The notes under the pieces were generated by a model. That model did no database searches. It was not told the DNA's origin and worked only from the letters and a program-made list of their open reading frames with translations. This document shows positions 14,290 through 24,405 of a stretch of 34,142 bases of DNA, in pieces. The stretch lies in contig JADMKO010000010.1 of NCBI GenBank assembly GCA_015478785.1, positions 12,706-46,847 on the forward strand. Direction: 5' to 3'. Position 1 is the first letter of the stretch. Each line of letters begins with the position of its first letter. Both the position numbers and the translations under genes were made by a program. This DNA is from Chryseobacterium sp. Lineage in GTDB: Bacteria; Bacteroidota; Bacteroidia; Flavobacteriales; Weeksellaceae.

Positions 14290-17094
14290 ATGCCAAAAAT
14301 TAGATTAAATAAAGCGGTAAAGGAATTTAATATTTCAATGTCCAGACTCGTAGAATTTCTGCAGAGCAAAGGATTTGAAGTAGATGCAAACCCGAACGCT
14401 CAACTGGAAGCAGCGGCATATGATGTCCTGGAAGCCGAGTTTGCCAAAGATGGTGAACAAAGGAAAGCTTCACAGGAAGTTGTTATCACAAAAGTACCGG
14501 AAGAAAAACTAGTGATAGAAGACAACAAACCAGAAGTAATAAAAGCCAAATCAGAAAGGCCTGAAACTAAAATTTTAGGAAAAATTGATTTGGAACCTAA
14601 AAAACCTGAGCCGGTAAATGAAGAACCTGCCGTGCCAGTGCAGGAGCTTCCGAAGGAACCTGAGATCATAAAAGCTGAAGCCGAGGAAAAACCAGAACTG
14701 AAAGTTCTGGACAAAATAGACCTTTCCCAACTCGAAAGCAACAAGCCCAAGCCAGCTCCTAAAAAACAAAAACCACAGCCCGAAACCAAAAAAGTGGAAG
14801 AAAAACCAAAGCCTGCTCCTGAACAACCAAAAGCTGAACCGGCGAAGCCGAAATCTGATGAAATTACCCAAGTGGAATTTGACAAGCCAGATCCAGATGT
14901 TCTAAAAACAGTTTATCAGAAACTCGACGGGCCAAAAATTTTAAAGCAAACAGTGGACTTGTCTCAGTTTAAGGATAAATCTAAATCTGCTGCAGATAAA
15001 AAGAAGAAAAGGAAAAGGATCGAAAAACCAGCTACCGGACAAGCAGGCGGTGGAAACCAACAAGGTGGCCAACGTACGCAACAGGGACAAGGTGGCCCGC
15101 GCCCACCAGGTGCAGGAAACAATCAGGGTGGCAACCGCGGCAACAAAAAACCCGTTGGCAGAAGAGGAGAAAGGGTAATGCCTGTGGAACTGACTGATGA
15201 GCAGGTGAAAAACCAAATCCGCGAAACGCTGGAAAAACTGACCAGTAAAGGTGGGAAATCCAAAGGTGCTAAATACAGAAAAGAAAAAAGAGTATACCGA
15301 AGAGAACAAGACGAAATCCAACAAGAAATAGATGCTCAGGATAGAACGCTGAAAGTCACCGAGTTTATTACCGTTGGAGAATTGGCCAGTTTGATGAACG
15401 TGAGCCCTACCGAGGTAATTTCCGTATGTTTCTCACTTGGTGTTATGGTTACCATGAACCAACGTCTGGAAGCCGATACTTTATTATTGGTAACAGATGA
15501 GTTTGGATATAAAATTGAGTTTCAAGATGCAGATCTTGAAGAAGAACTGGAAGAAACAGAAGATGCAGCAGAAGATCTGGAACCTCGCGCACCTATCGTA
15601 ACGGTAATGGGGCACGTGGATCATGGTAAAACATCCTTGCTGGATTATATCAGAAAAACCAATGTTATCGCAGGGGAATCCGGAGGAATCACCCAGCATA
15701 TTGGTGCCTATAATGTTAAACTTGAAAAAGGGCAAAGAATTACTTTCTTGGATACTCCGGGTCACGAAGCCTTTACCGCGATGAGAGCCAGAGGTGCCCA
15801 GATCACCGATATTGTAATTATTGTAATTGCAGCGGATGATGATGTGATGCCGCAAACCAAAGAAGCGATTGCTCACGCTCAGGCTGCGGGAGTTCCAATG
15901 ATTATTGCATTAAATAAAGTGGATAAGCCTACCGCGAATCCTGACAAAATCAGAGAGCAGCTTTCAGCAATGAATGTTTTGGTAGAAGAATGGGGCGGAA
16001 ATATTCAGTCTCAGGAAATCTCTGCAAAATTTGGTAATAATGTTGATCAGCTTCTGGAAAAAGTGCTTCTGCAGGCAGAAATGCTTGAAGTAAAAGCCAA
16101 TCCTGACCGTCATGCCATCGGTACAGTAATTGAGGCGTCTCTTGATAAAGGCAGAGGATATGTTACCACGATGTTGGTTCAGAACGGAACCCTTCGTGTA
16201 GGCGATTATCTGCTTGCAGGTAAAAACCACGGAAAAGTGAAAGCAATGCTGGATGAAAGAGGAAAAAACCTGAAAGAAGCCGGTCCGTCAATTCCCGTTA
16301 CTATTCTCGGATTGGACGGCGCGCCAACAGCCGGAGACAAATTCCGTGTTTTTGGAGAAGAAAGCGACGCAAAATCTATTGCAATCAAAAGAGGCCAACT
16401 TCAGCGTGAACTTTCCATCAGAACCAAGAAGCATACGACTCTCGAAGAACTGGGAAGAAGAATTGCATTAGGAGAATTTAAAGAACTGAATATTATCCTG
16501 AAAGGCGACGTGGATGGTTCCGTAGAAGCATTGTCAGATCAGCTGCAAAGGCTTTCTACAGAAGAAATCAGTGTCAATATTCTACATCAGGGAGTAGGGC
16601 CAATTACCGAATCGGATGTTAACCTTGCCACTGCATCGGATGCTATTATCATCGGATTTAATGTAAGAGCAGGTGCGAATGCTAAAGATCTTGCAGATAA
16701 GGAAGAGATTGAAATCCGAACCTATTCTGTCATTTATGCAGCCATTGAAGAAGTAAAAGAAGCGATGGAAGGAATGCTTTCTCCGGAAATCAAAGAACAA
16801 GTGATTGGTAATGTAGAAATCCGCGAGGTATTTAAAATTTCCAAAATCGGATCTATTGCCGGTTGTATGGTTCTTTCAGGGAAAGTGACCAGAAACTCCA
16901 AAATCAGATTGCTGCGTGACGGTATTGTGAAACATGACGGAGAACTGGAAAGTTTGAAACGTTTTAAAGATGACGTCAAAGAAGTCACCAAAGGTTACGA
17001 ATGTGGTTTGAACATCAAAGGATATAATGATATTGAAATAGGCGATATTCTGGAAGTGTATGAAGAGGTGGCAGTGAAGAAAAAATTGAAGTAA
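14290..17094 (+). CDS. infB: Translation initiation factor IF-2
   Basis: This 934-residue GTPase brings initiator tRNA to the ribosome and joins the subunits. The first IF2_N helical domain is at about 1-55 ([20 protein letters not shown]). A long charged linker (about 60-350) is rich in Lys, Pro and Glu, then Gly and Gln near 250-290. A second IF2_N-like domain lies near 355-415. The G domain has GHVDHGKT (441-448), DTPGHE, NKVDK and a SAK motif. Beta-barrel domains II and IV and domain III follow, ending [13 protein letters not shown]. It is the last gene of the rimP operon. The linker is low-complexity and probably disordered. No truncation is visible. Confidence 0.97.
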   Translation: MPKIRLNKAVKEFNISMSRLVEFLQSKGFEVDANPNAQLEAAAYDVLEAEFAKDGEQRKASQEVVITKVPEEKLVIEDNKPEVIKAKSERPETKILGKIDLEPKKPEPVNEEPAVPVQELPKEPEIIKAEAEEKPELKVLDKIDLSQLESNKPKPAPKKQKPQPETKKVEEKPKPAPEQPKAEPAKPKSDEITQVEFDKPDPDVLKTVYQKLDGPKILKQTVDLSQFKDKSKSAADKKKKRKRIEKPATGQAGGGNQQGGQRTQQGQGGPRPPGAGNNQGGNRGNKKPVGRRGERVMPVELTDEQVKNQIRETLEKLTSKGGKSKGAKYRKEKRVYRREQDEIQQEIDAQDRTLKVTEFITVGELASLMNVSPTEVISVCFSLGVMVTMNQRLEADTLLLVTDEFGYKIEFQDADLEEELEETEDAAEDLEPRAPIVTVMGHVDHGKTSLLDYIRKTNVIAGESGGITQHIGAYNVKLEKGQRITFLDTPGHEAFTAMRARGAQITDIVIIVIAADDDVMPQTKEAIAHAQAAGVPMIIALNKVDKPTANPDKIREQLSAMNVLVEEWGGNIQSQEISAKFGNNVDQLLEKVLLQAEMLEVKANPDRHAIGTVIEASLDKGRGYVTTMLVQNGTLRVGDYLLAGKNHGKVKAMLDERGKNLKEAGPSIPVTILGLDGAPTAGDKFRVFGEESDAKSIAIKRGQLQRELSIRTKKHTTLEELGRRIALGEFKELNIILKGDVDGSVEALSDQLQRLSTEEISVNILHQGVGPITESDVNLATASDAIIIGFNVRAGANAKDLADKEEIEIRTYSVIYAAIEEVKEAMEGMLSPEIKEQVIGNVEIREVFKISKIGSIAGCMVLSGKVTRNSKIRLLRDGIVKHDGELESLKRFKDDVKEVTKGYECGLNIKGYNDIEIGDILEVYEEVAVKKKLK

Positions 17095-17106
17095 TTCATT
17101 TTTTTT
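17080..17106 (+). terminator. Weak A/T terminator at the infB stop
   Basis: AAAAAA (17080-17085) and TGAA (17087-17090) can pair with TTCA (17095-17098) and TTTTTT (17100-17105), with one T-T mismatch and the loop GTAA. Eight T follow from 17099. The stem overlaps the infB stop codon and has little GC, so the call is tentative. Confidence 0.35.
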
Positions 17107-17159
17107 ATATATTTACCTGCTTAAATAAATAATTGAAAAAAAAATGTAATTTTAAAGAA

Positions 17160-19064
17160 ATGAAAATTAAAGTTTTACCACTTTTGCTGTTACTTCCTTT
17201 CTTCGCATTTTCTCAGACTGCTGAGGAAAAACGAAAATTGGCTTCTTTTTCCAACAAGGAGGCGAATACAGTTTTGGCAAAAGAATTACAGAAAGAAGAG
17301 CAACAAAGAAAGTTAAGATTAGACGCCTATCTGAAAAGCAATCCTCAAATTTCAAAAGTCGAAACTACCGATGACGGTTTCGGAAAAAAAGAATTGATGG
17401 ACGTGCTCCCTAACGGCGAGAAAATATATGCCCAGACGCATAATTCGGGATCCGCTATTACTGCTAGAGCGAATTCACTTTATAGTGGCGGAAGTTTAGG
17501 AATTAATATTCAAGGACAAGGGATGACAGCTGGTGTTTGGGATGGAGGTACTGTGCGAGGTACACATCAGGAGTTTATGGTAGGGGGTACAAGCAAAGTA
17601 ACAAATATGAATACTTCTACATTGTCTAATCATGCTACTCACGTAGCAGGGACTATCGGTGCACAGGGTATTCAAGCCTCTGCAAGAGGTCTGGCTTTTA
17701 ATGCGAATATACTAGCATATGATTGGACGAATGATTTGACTGAAATGTTAAATGAAGCTTCTACAGGTTTATTAGTTTCTAATCACTCGTATGGCATTGG
17801 AGCTCTGAACTCACTTTGGTTTTATGGTGCTTATGATAGTAGAGCCCAGCAAATAGATAATATTTGTTATAATAATCAGTATTATTTGCCAGTAGTTTCT
17901 GCGGGAAATGACAGGAACGAAACTGCCCCACCAGGATCAACACAGATTGCTGCGAAACAAGGATATGACTTGATCTTTGGTCATGGAAACGCTAAGAACG
18001 TACTCACAGTAGCAGCAATAAATGAAATGACCAACTACATTGGGTTGGCGAGTCCTCAAATGTCTCAGTTTAGTAGCTACGGCCCATCTGACGATGGAAG
18101 AGTGAAACCGGAAATATCTATGAAAGGAGTTAATGTAAACTCAACTACTTTCTCGTCTAATACTTCTTATGGACCTATGAGTGGTACTTCTATGGCTTCA
18201 CCTGGCATAACAGGCGTGATTACGCTTCTTCAGCAATATTATAATCAGTTGTATTCTAACTTCATGAAAGCTGCAACGGTAAAAGGTCTAATTTTGCACA
18301 CAGCTGATGATGCAGGAACCACACTTGGTCCCGATGCAAGATTTGGATGGGGAGTAGTAAATGCGGACACTTCGGCAAAAGCAATCAGAGATAAAAATTT
18401 ACAGTTAAATGGAAGTGTAATTGAAGAAAATGTTTTAAACAATAACGGCACCTATACAAAAACATTTAGTGCCTCTGGCACAGGTCAGCTGAGGGTTTCT
18501 ATTTCGTGGACTGATCCTGCTGCGCCTACATTTAATAATGGTGCTACGGATCCAACGACTATGTATTTAGTGAACGATTTGGATATATCGGTAACTTCTG
18601 TTGCTACAGGCACTACTCATTATCCTTGGAAATTGCAAGGAATGACCGCACCTAATGCTGCTGCAACAAGAAATTCTACCAACGACGTTGATAACTTTGA
18701 AAGAATTGATATTGATAACCCCTCAGGTGAGTATATCTTGAATGTTTCGCATAAAGGTAATCTTACTGCTCCTCAGAATTATAGCATAGTTATTACTGCT
18801 GGCAGTCTCAATACATTAAACGCATCAGAAGTGGAATCTGAACCACAGGTCAAAGTATTCCCTAATCCAACGACGGATATACTGAATGTTCAGGGACTAG
18901 AAAAATTTACTGCAATAATCCTTGATGAAAGTGGAAGACTTTTATTAAACCAAAAGTCAGATAACGGTAAAATTAATGTAAGCTCATTATCAGTAGGCTC
19001 CTATTATTTGGTTATAAAAAATCATAAAGGGAACGATATAACGTTAAAATTCCTAAAAAAATAA
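17160..19064 (+). CDS. Secreted S8 (subtilisin-like) serine peptidase with T9SS sorting domain
   Basis: This predicted secreted protease has 634 residues. The ATG at 17160 gives the clean signal peptide MKIKVLPLLLLLPFFAFSQ. The in-frame TTG at 17133 would add a charged 9-residue tail and is rejected. The catalytic triad is Asp128 (AGVWDGGTVRG), His158 (SNHATHVAGT) and Ser344 (SGTSMASP), with oxyanion Asn250 (SAGND). A beta-rich region follows the catalytic domain. The end (556-634) is a type A T9SS sorting domain: VFPNPTTDILNV, then VGSYYLVIKNHKGN and a basic LKFLKK. The enzyme should therefore cross the outer membrane by T9SS and be anchored or released. Residues 20-100 form a charged propeptide-like region. 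susC follows 73 bases downstream. Confidence 0.95.
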   Translation: MKIKVLPLLLLLPFFAFSQTAEEKRKLASFSNKEANTVLAKELQKEEQQRKLRLDAYLKSNPQISKVETTDDGFGKKELMDVLPNGEKIYAQTHNSGSAITARANSLYSGGSLGINIQGQGMTAGVWDGGTVRGTHQEFMVGGTSKVTNMNTSTLSNHATHVAGTIGAQGIQASARGLAFNANILAYDWTNDLTEMLNEASTGLLVSNHSYGIGALNSLWFYGAYDSRAQQIDNICYNNQYYLPVVSAGNDRNETAPPGSTQIAAKQGYDLIFGHGNAKNVLTVAAINEMTNYIGLASPQMSQFSSYGPSDDGRVKPEISMKGVNVNSTTFSSNTSYGPMSGTSMASPGITGVITLLQQYYNQLYSNFMKAATVKGLILHTADDAGTTLGPDARFGWGVVNADTSAKAIRDKNLQLNGSVIEENVLNNNGTYTKTFSASGTGQLRVSISWTDPAAPTFNNGATDPTTMYLVNDLDISVTSVATGTTHYPWKLQGMTAPNAAATRNSTNDVDNFERIDIDNPSGEYILNVSHKGNLTAPQNYSIVITAGSLNTLNASEVESEPQVKVFPNPTTDILNVQGLEKFTAIILDESGRLLLNQKSDNGKINVSSLSVGSYYLVIKNHKGNDITLKFLKK

Positions 19065-19068
19065 AAAT

Positions 19069-19136
19069 TTAACACAAGTATTGTATATGTTAATTTTATT
19101 TAACATATTTGCTTTTTAATAAATTAAAATTGTTAA
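19069..19136 (+). promoter_or_regulatory. Cluster of four TGTTAA/TTAACA boxes before susC
   Basis: The hexamers are TTAACA (19069-19074), TGTTAA (19088-19093), TTAACA (19100-19105) and TGTTAA (19131-19136). The middle pair belongs to the perfect inverted repeat ATATGTTAA (19085-19093) / TTAACATAT (19100-19108) with a 6-base spacer. That palindrome overlaps the likely -7 box. It could be an operator or a weak A/T terminator, and the region's A/T richness raises the chance rate. Confidence 0.45.
19081..19111 (+). promoter_or_regulatory. Candidate susC promoter
   Basis: TTG (19081-19083) and CATATTTG (19104-19111) are 20 bases apart and differ from the TAnnTTTG consensus at one base. The start site would be near 19117, leaving a leader of about 20 bases before the susC ATG. 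Confidence 0.45.
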
Positions 19137-19137
19137 T

Positions 19138-22086
19138 ATGAATGTCAAATTACGAGTCTTAAGCGCAGGTGTCCTTTTCTTTCTGGGAGGCGTTGCATCA
19201 GCTCAAACAGTTGGAGATACGATAGTATCTGATATTGAAGAAGTTGTGGTTGTCGGTTATGGTACTAAAAAGAAAGAAACACTCACAGGGTCAGTTGCAA
19301 GCGTCAAAGCTGAGGAAATCGCAAAGGTAACCACAGCTAACGTAGTTCAAGGAATGACCGGAAAAGTGGCCGGTGTACAGATTGCCGCTGGTTCAGGACA
19401 GCCTGGACAAGCACCCTCCGTCCGTTTTAGGGGGATTGGTTCAATTAATGGTTCTTCCGAGCCTTTATATATTGTAGATGGAGTGCCATTAACGGGTAGT
19501 ATTACTTCAATCAACAATAATGACATTGAATCTATGTCTTTCCTTAAAGATGCTTCTCTTGCTTCAATGTATGGTAATAGGGGTGCTAATGGAGTAATTA
19601 TTGTTACTACAAAGAAAGGTAGGTCAGGTAAGCCAAAATTTAATTTGGATTTTAAAACTGGTGTTAATGTGAACGGCAATAGACGGTATAAAACTATTGA
19701 TGACCCGGCGCGCTATTATGAAGCTTATTTTCAAGGGTTAGCTAATAATTATATGTTTGGTCAAAATCTTTCATATAATGATGCTCGAACGAAAGCGGCA
19801 GCAGAAATTATTGATGGTGCACAAGGATTAGGATATAATCTCTTTAACACACCAAATGACCAGTTAATTGATCCTGTTACCGGTAAAATTAGAAGCACTG
19901 AACAGATTTATAATCCTGAAAACTGGGAAGATTTCCTTTTCAGACCAGGATACTACAATTCAGTATATTTAAACGCCTCAGGAGGAACGGATGCAACTAC
20001 GTATTATTTCTCTTTAGGATATGAGAAAAATGAAGGATATGCTATCAATTCACGCTTTGATAAGATTACTGCGAGAGGAAAGATTGATACTCAAATTAGT
20101 GACAGAATAAAAATTGGGACTAATATGGCATATACCAACGCAGTATTAGATAATCCAGATGGAAATGGCACTTCTAACTTCTCTTCTCCATATTTATGGA
20201 TCAATTCTATTGCTCCTATTTATGGTGTGTACCTGAGAGATAACAACGGTAATATTATGTATAATAATGCTACTGGTGATATTTTATATGATGATGGTTC
20301 AGGACTTATTGGGCCTAATGTAAGACCTTATGGACAAAGAATGAATCCCTATATAACTGCTCTACAGGATATTAAAAGAACTGATAGAAATGCGGTAGTC
20401 TTAAATGGTTATTTGGATATTAATATTCTTGAAGGTTTAGATTTCAAATACTCAATCACAGGTGATTATATGAATTCTGATAATATTTCAATGGATACTT
20501 CTTTGTATGGAGATGCAGTTGATGCTAACGGTAGGATCACAGGAATCATGACAAATTATTTAGGTGTTACTAATCAACAGCTCTTAACGTATACTAAAGA
20601 TTTTGGAGGACACAAGTTTGATTTGCTCGCTGGACATGAGACTTATGTAAATAGAGTTTCACAAGTGTATTCGGAGAAGTCCAACTTATTCGTACCAGGA
20701 ACGAATATTCTTGATCAGGCAGCAGTATTGCAGGGATCGGGAGGTTCAAAAGGGAAGTATGCTACAGAAGGTTATTTTGGGCGTATCAATTATGAGTATG
20801 GACAAAGGTATTATTTAACGGCCAACGTTCGTAGAGATGCTTCTTCCTATTTTCATCCAGATAACCGATGGGGTACTTTTTACGGCTTCGGTGGTGCGTG
20901 GAGAGTTACTAATGAAAACTTCATGAACAATATCTCATGGCTGAATGAATTCAAACTTAAAGCATCATACGGAGAACAGGGTAATGATAATCTTAATTTC
21001 CCTGTATATACTCCGTACGAAAGACATTATACTGTTGATCAAACAACGGATGCTTCCTTGCCTTTATCTTATACCCGTTACTATAATGGAAACAAAGACA
21101 TCACTTGGGAAAAGATGAAGAATCTAAATGCTGGATTTGAACTAGCATTGTTTAATAAGAGATTAACAATTGATGCAGAGTATTTTGAAAGAAATGTATC
21201 GGATATGCTCTTTCAAGTTCCGTTGTCGCCCTCTATTAGTGGTGGTTGGGTAGGGGAACCAAGGAATATTGGTTCTATGGAAAATAAAGGAGTTGAAGTT
21301 TCTATTGACGCTGATGTGATTAAATCTAATGATTTCCGTTTAAACATCTTTGCTAATGCAACGCATTATAAAAATAGGGTTACTGAATTACACCAAGGTC
21401 AGACTGAAAATAAAGGATTAGGTTTGAAAGTTGGAGAGGATAGATATGTTCATTATATGAGAGAATTTGCAGGGGTTGATCATGCTACCGGTAATGCACT
21501 TTTCTATAAGAATGTAACTGATGCCAATGGTAATATTATCGGTAAAACAATTACAGATAGCTGGGCCGATGCAAGTATCAATTTCCTAGACAAATCAGCA
21601 ACACCAGATGTATACGGAGGTTTTGGTTTGCGAGCAGATTATAAAGGCGTAGATTTCAGTATTGATTTCGCCTATCAATTAGGAGGTTGGGGTTATGACA
21701 CTAACTGGTTAGGAACTATGGGCGGTGGACTCGGTCAGTCCATCCATGAAGATTTCTACAAAACTTGGACTCCGGAAAACCCTAATGCGGAGTTACCTAA
21801 ATTTGCAGTTGAAAATACTATGCAGGCATATAGTGGGTCTTCATTAGCACTGATTAAATCTGACTATTTAAGTATTCAGAATATAACAATAGGATATACA
21901 TTAAAAAGAGATTGGTATGATGGCCTAGGTCTTACTGCTGCTAGATTTTATTTCGGAGTAAACAATGCAGCGCTCTTTTCAAAAAGACAGGGTTACGATC
22001 CAAGATTGTCGATTGCCGGAACAATGGGTTCAGGAACATACAATCTGAACAGAACTTTGATTTTTGGTACAAATATTTCATTTTAA
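19138..22086 (+). CDS. SusC/RagA-type TonB-dependent outer-membrane transporter
   Basis: This 982-residue outer-membrane beta-barrel should import a ligand, probably an oligomer, with energy from TonB. The signal peptide is MNVKLRVLSAGVLFFLGGVA, then SAQ. The region EEVVVVGYGTKKKETLTGSV begins at about residue 35 and leads into the plug domain (VVQGMTGKVAGVQI, IVDGVPL, MSFLKDASLASMYGNRGANG), the SusC family signature. The rest is barrel, ending in aromatic Phe (LIFGTNISF). It lacks the roughly 80-residue carboxypeptidase-D-like domain that precedes the plug in many SusC proteins. susD starts 14 bases after its stop. No ECF sigma/anti-sigma pair or hybrid sensor is nearby, so regulation is not evident. 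The substrate is unknown. Confidence 0.95.
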   Translation: MNVKLRVLSAGVLFFLGGVASAQTVGDTIVSDIEEVVVVGYGTKKKETLTGSVASVKAEEIAKVTTANVVQGMTGKVAGVQIAAGSGQPGQAPSVRFRGIGSINGSSEPLYIVDGVPLTGSITSINNNDIESMSFLKDASLASMYGNRGANGVIIVTTKKGRSGKPKFNLDFKTGVNVNGNRRYKTIDDPARYYEAYFQGLANNYMFGQNLSYNDARTKAAAEIIDGAQGLGYNLFNTPNDQLIDPVTGKIRSTEQIYNPENWEDFLFRPGYYNSVYLNASGGTDATTYYFSLGYEKNEGYAINSRFDKITARGKIDTQISDRIKIGTNMAYTNAVLDNPDGNGTSNFSSPYLWINSIAPIYGVYLRDNNGNIMYNNATGDILYDDGSGLIGPNVRPYGQRMNPYITALQDIKRTDRNAVVLNGYLDINILEGLDFKYSITGDYMNSDNISMDTSLYGDAVDANGRITGIMTNYLGVTNQQLLTYTKDFGGHKFDLLAGHETYVNRVSQVYSEKSNLFVPGTNILDQAAVLQGSGGSKGKYATEGYFGRINYEYGQRYYLTANVRRDASSYFHPDNRWGTFYGFGGAWRVTNENFMNNISWLNEFKLKASYGEQGNDNLNFPVYTPYERHYTVDQTTDASLPLSYTRYYNGNKDITWEKMKNLNAGFELALFNKRLTIDAEYFERNVSDMLFQVPLSPSISGGWVGEPRNIGSMENKGVEVSIDADVIKSNDFRLNIFANATHYKNRVTELHQGQTENKGLGLKVGEDRYVHYMREFAGVDHATGNALFYKNVTDANGNIIGKTITDSWADASINFLDKSATPDVYGGFGLRADYKGVDFSIDFAYQLGGWGYDTNWLGTMGGGLGQSIHEDFYKTWTPENPNAELPKFAVENTMQAYSGSSLALIKSDYLSIQNITIGYTLKRDWYDGLGLTAARFYFGVNNAALFSKRQGYDPRLSIAGTMGSGTYNLNRTLIFGTNISF

Positions 22087-22099
22087 ATTTAAAAAAAGT

Positions 22100-23545
22100 A
22101 TGAAAAACATTAAAATATTTGGATTATTAGTATCTTCGATGCTGGTATTCAATTCATGTGGAGATGAGATTTTGAAGGTTGACAATGAGTCAACTCTGTC
22201 TCAGACAGATCTTCAAGACTTTGTTCAAAACAATCCAGAGAAGGCATTTACTTTATTGGGTGGTTTAGAGGCTGGTAATATTAGAACAATGTCAGATTTT
22301 GGTTCATTGGGAAATTATCATGATGATTTCGGCTATAATGCATACAAATTAGGCTTGGATTTTATGAGCGATGATATTACCATGACTACATCCAATTGGT
22401 TCGTTCATTATTTGAACTACACTGCAAGAGAGCAGGCGAGTTTGAGAACCAGAATGATTTGGCAGTATTTTTATAGAGTAATAGGGGTAATGAATGATGG
22501 TCTTAATCTGATACCTACAGAAGGAACATTGGCTCCGGAGGTAACACATATTAAGGCTAGATATTTGGCAATGCGTGCAGATTCTTATTTTAATCTTATT
22601 AGAATTTACGCTAATGGGGATATCGGTGTTCCTTTAGCCGTGGAAGACCCTGCAAGTTCAAAACCAAACAGAGTCCCTACTTCTGAAATCTATGCACAAA
22701 TAGAAGCAGACCTTTTGGAAGCATACTCTTTGATCGATGGTTACAACAGACCTAGTAAGGAATATATTAATAAAAATGTGATCGCTGGTATGCTGGCAAG
22801 ATACTATCAACAAGTAGAAAATTGGCCACAAGCGGCTGTCTATTCACAAGCAGCTCTAGCAGGTTTCAGCCCGATGAATGCTACTCAGTTAATGGATGGT
22901 TTTAATAAAATTAGTAATCCTGAATGGATGTGGGGAGCTGATATTAACACATTGACTTCTAGTTATTATGCTTCTTTCTTTTCTAACATGGGTAACTTAA
23001 ATAATGGATATGCAGGTCAGCTACAGAGTTATAAGACTGTTGATAAAAGAATTTTTGATCAAATCCCCGCTACTGACGCAAGAAAAGGATGGTTTTTAGA
23101 TGCCGGTAATCCATTTGGGCTTCCAAAATACTCAAATGTAAAATATGTTGACGATACCGATTTTGAAGGTGACTATATTTATATGCGTGCCGCTGAAATG
23201 TATTTAATCAATGCTGAAGCGAATGCACATATTAATCCTTCATTAGGAGCGCAAGTATTAGAGAATTTCGTGAAAACAAGAAATCCCGCTTTTGTTGCAT
23301 CTACTACAACCGCAACTTTACTTGACCAAATATACTTTCAGAGATCTTTAGAACTTTGGGGAGAAGGTGGACACGCATATTTTGATATGAAGCGCTTAGA
23401 CCAGGGAATGAACAGAGCATATCCAGGAAGTAATCATACTATTAATCAATTCTCTTTCCCTGCGGGTTCTCCTAAGTTTAATTTCCAAATTCCATTAATT
23501 GAGGTTGACAACAACCCTGATTTAGGTCCACAAAATCCACTTTAA
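22100..23545 (+). CDS. SusD/RagB-type surface lipoprotein
   Basis: This 481-residue surface lipoprotein forms the lid over the SusC barrel and binds the ligand. The ATG at 22100 gives MKNIKIFGLLVSSMLVFNSC with lipobox Cys 20. The upstream in-frame ATG at 22064 lies inside susC and is rejected. Helical TPR-like segments (HIKARYLAMRADSYFNLIRI, VPTSEIYAQIEADLLEAYSL) and the late RAAEMYLINAEANA and RSLELWGEGGHAYFDMKR stretches are the usual SusD_RagB landmarks. It is translated from the susC mRNA and followed after 13 bases by a third lipoprotein gene. Ligand type cannot be read from the sequence. Confidence 0.95.
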   Translation: MKNIKIFGLLVSSMLVFNSCGDEILKVDNESTLSQTDLQDFVQNNPEKAFTLLGGLEAGNIRTMSDFGSLGNYHDDFGYNAYKLGLDFMSDDITMTTSNWFVHYLNYTAREQASLRTRMIWQYFYRVIGVMNDGLNLIPTEGTLAPEVTHIKARYLAMRADSYFNLIRIYANGDIGVPLAVEDPASSKPNRVPTSEIYAQIEADLLEAYSLIDGYNRPSKEYINKNVIAGMLARYYQQVENWPQAAVYSQAALAGFSPMNATQLMDGFNKISNPEWMWGADINTLTSSYYASFFSNMGNLNNGYAGQLQSYKTVDKRIFDQIPATDARKGWFLDAGNPFGLPKYSNVKYVDDTDFEGDYIYMRAAEMYLINAEANAHINPSLGAQVLENFVKTRNPAFVASTTTATLLDQIYFQRSLELWGEGGHAYFDMKRLDQGMNRAYPGSNHTINQFSFPAGSPKFNFQIPLIEVDNNPDLGPQNPL

Positions 23546-23558
23546 AATTAATACTACA

Positions 23559-24386
23559 ATGAAAAATATATTTTTAATTTTATTTGCGGTTTTCCTCTCG
23601 GCTTTTACTTTACAATCCTGTAAAGAGCATGATGATATTCCGGTTTATGAGTCATCTTCACTTCACTTTATTAAAGAAACTCAAACTGGAGTTTATGATG
23701 GGGCATCGGCTAGTGGAAATAATACTATTGAGTATTCTACTACGAGACCCGTGTCAGCAACGCATTCTGTGAATTTAGTTTATGTTGCTGCTGAGTCAGA
23801 TGCAGTGTTAGGTACCGATTTTACTATAGTGAAAGGAACAGATGATGTTTTAGCTGGTGAAGCAAAAGGAGATTTTGTTATTAACGTGACGTCTGCTGCA
23901 GCCATTGCTGGGAAGCATGCTGTCTTTACTCTAGCTTCCTCATCGCTGGAGTCCGCTTCTTTTAAACAGAAAATAAAAGTGACGTTTAATGCGGTATGTC
24001 AATCTCAACTTCAAGGTAACTATACTTACTCAACAGTGAATTATGGTGTTCCGGGATCTGGCACCCAAACAACTCCTCTTACAGGAACTGGTTCCTTAAC
24101 CGTGAGTGCTCAGGGCGAATATAACATCACTGATGCTGCTTTTGGTGTTTATCTAGCAATGTGGGGCCCACCGGATAACATCGCAGTAACCGGAATTAAA
24201 CTAGTTGATTCTTGTGGGAAATTATCTTTTACAGGAGCAAACGTTTATGGCGATACTTGGTCAATTTCCAATGTAGTTGTAAATGGAAGTAATTTGACCT
24301 TTGATTGGATAACATCTTATAATGAATTTGGTACAACTACCCTTACTAGAGCAGACGGTAGTAATTGGCCTTCTAATCTTCATTAA
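23559..24386 (+). CDS. Surface lipoprotein, third gene of the susCD operon
   Basis: This predicted lipoprotein has 275 residues and Cys 21 (MKNIFLILFAVFLSAFTLQS, then C), followed by KEHDDIP, acidic as in surface-exported lipoproteins. The N-terminal half (about 30-145) looks like an immunoglobulin- or Calx-beta-like domain (SSLHFIKETQTGVYDG, FKQKIKVTFNA). The C-terminal half (about 148-275) is a second beta domain starting CQSQLQGNYTYSTVNYG and carrying SCGKLSF, YGDTWSISNVVV, FDWITSYNEFGTTTL and TRADGSNWP. It sits where SusE/SusF-like accessory binding proteins sit, so a ligand-binding role is inferred. I cannot assign it to a named family with certainty. A strong terminator follows. Confidence 0.85.
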   Translation: MKNIFLILFAVFLSAFTLQSCKEHDDIPVYESSSLHFIKETQTGVYDGASASGNNTIEYSTTRPVSATHSVNLVYVAAESDAVLGTDFTIVKGTDDVLAGEAKGDFVINVTSAAAIAGKHAVFTLASSSLESASFKQKIKVTFNAVCQSQLQGNYTYSTVNYGVPGSGTQTTPLTGTGSLTVSAQGEYNITDAAFGVYLAMWGPPDNIAVTGIKLVDSCGKLSFTGANVYGDTWSISNVVVNGSNLTFDWITSYNEFGTTTLTRADGSNWPSNLH

Positions 24387-24405
24387 TCAAGATTGTAATA
24401 CTTTT

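Noticed and set aside
14400-14885. Long open frames on the minus strand inside infB
   Set aside because: They are shadows of the Lys/Pro/Glu-rich linker; the translations are Ser/Phe/Gly low complexity with no start signals or family features.
17133-17159. TTG at 17133 as the start of the S8 peptidase
   Set aside because: It would put a charged Lys-rich tail ahead of a complete signal peptide that begins at the ATG at 17160.
22064-22099. ATG at 22064 as the susD start
   Set aside because: It lies within susC and would bury the lipoprotein signal; the ATG at 22100 gives a normal lipobox.
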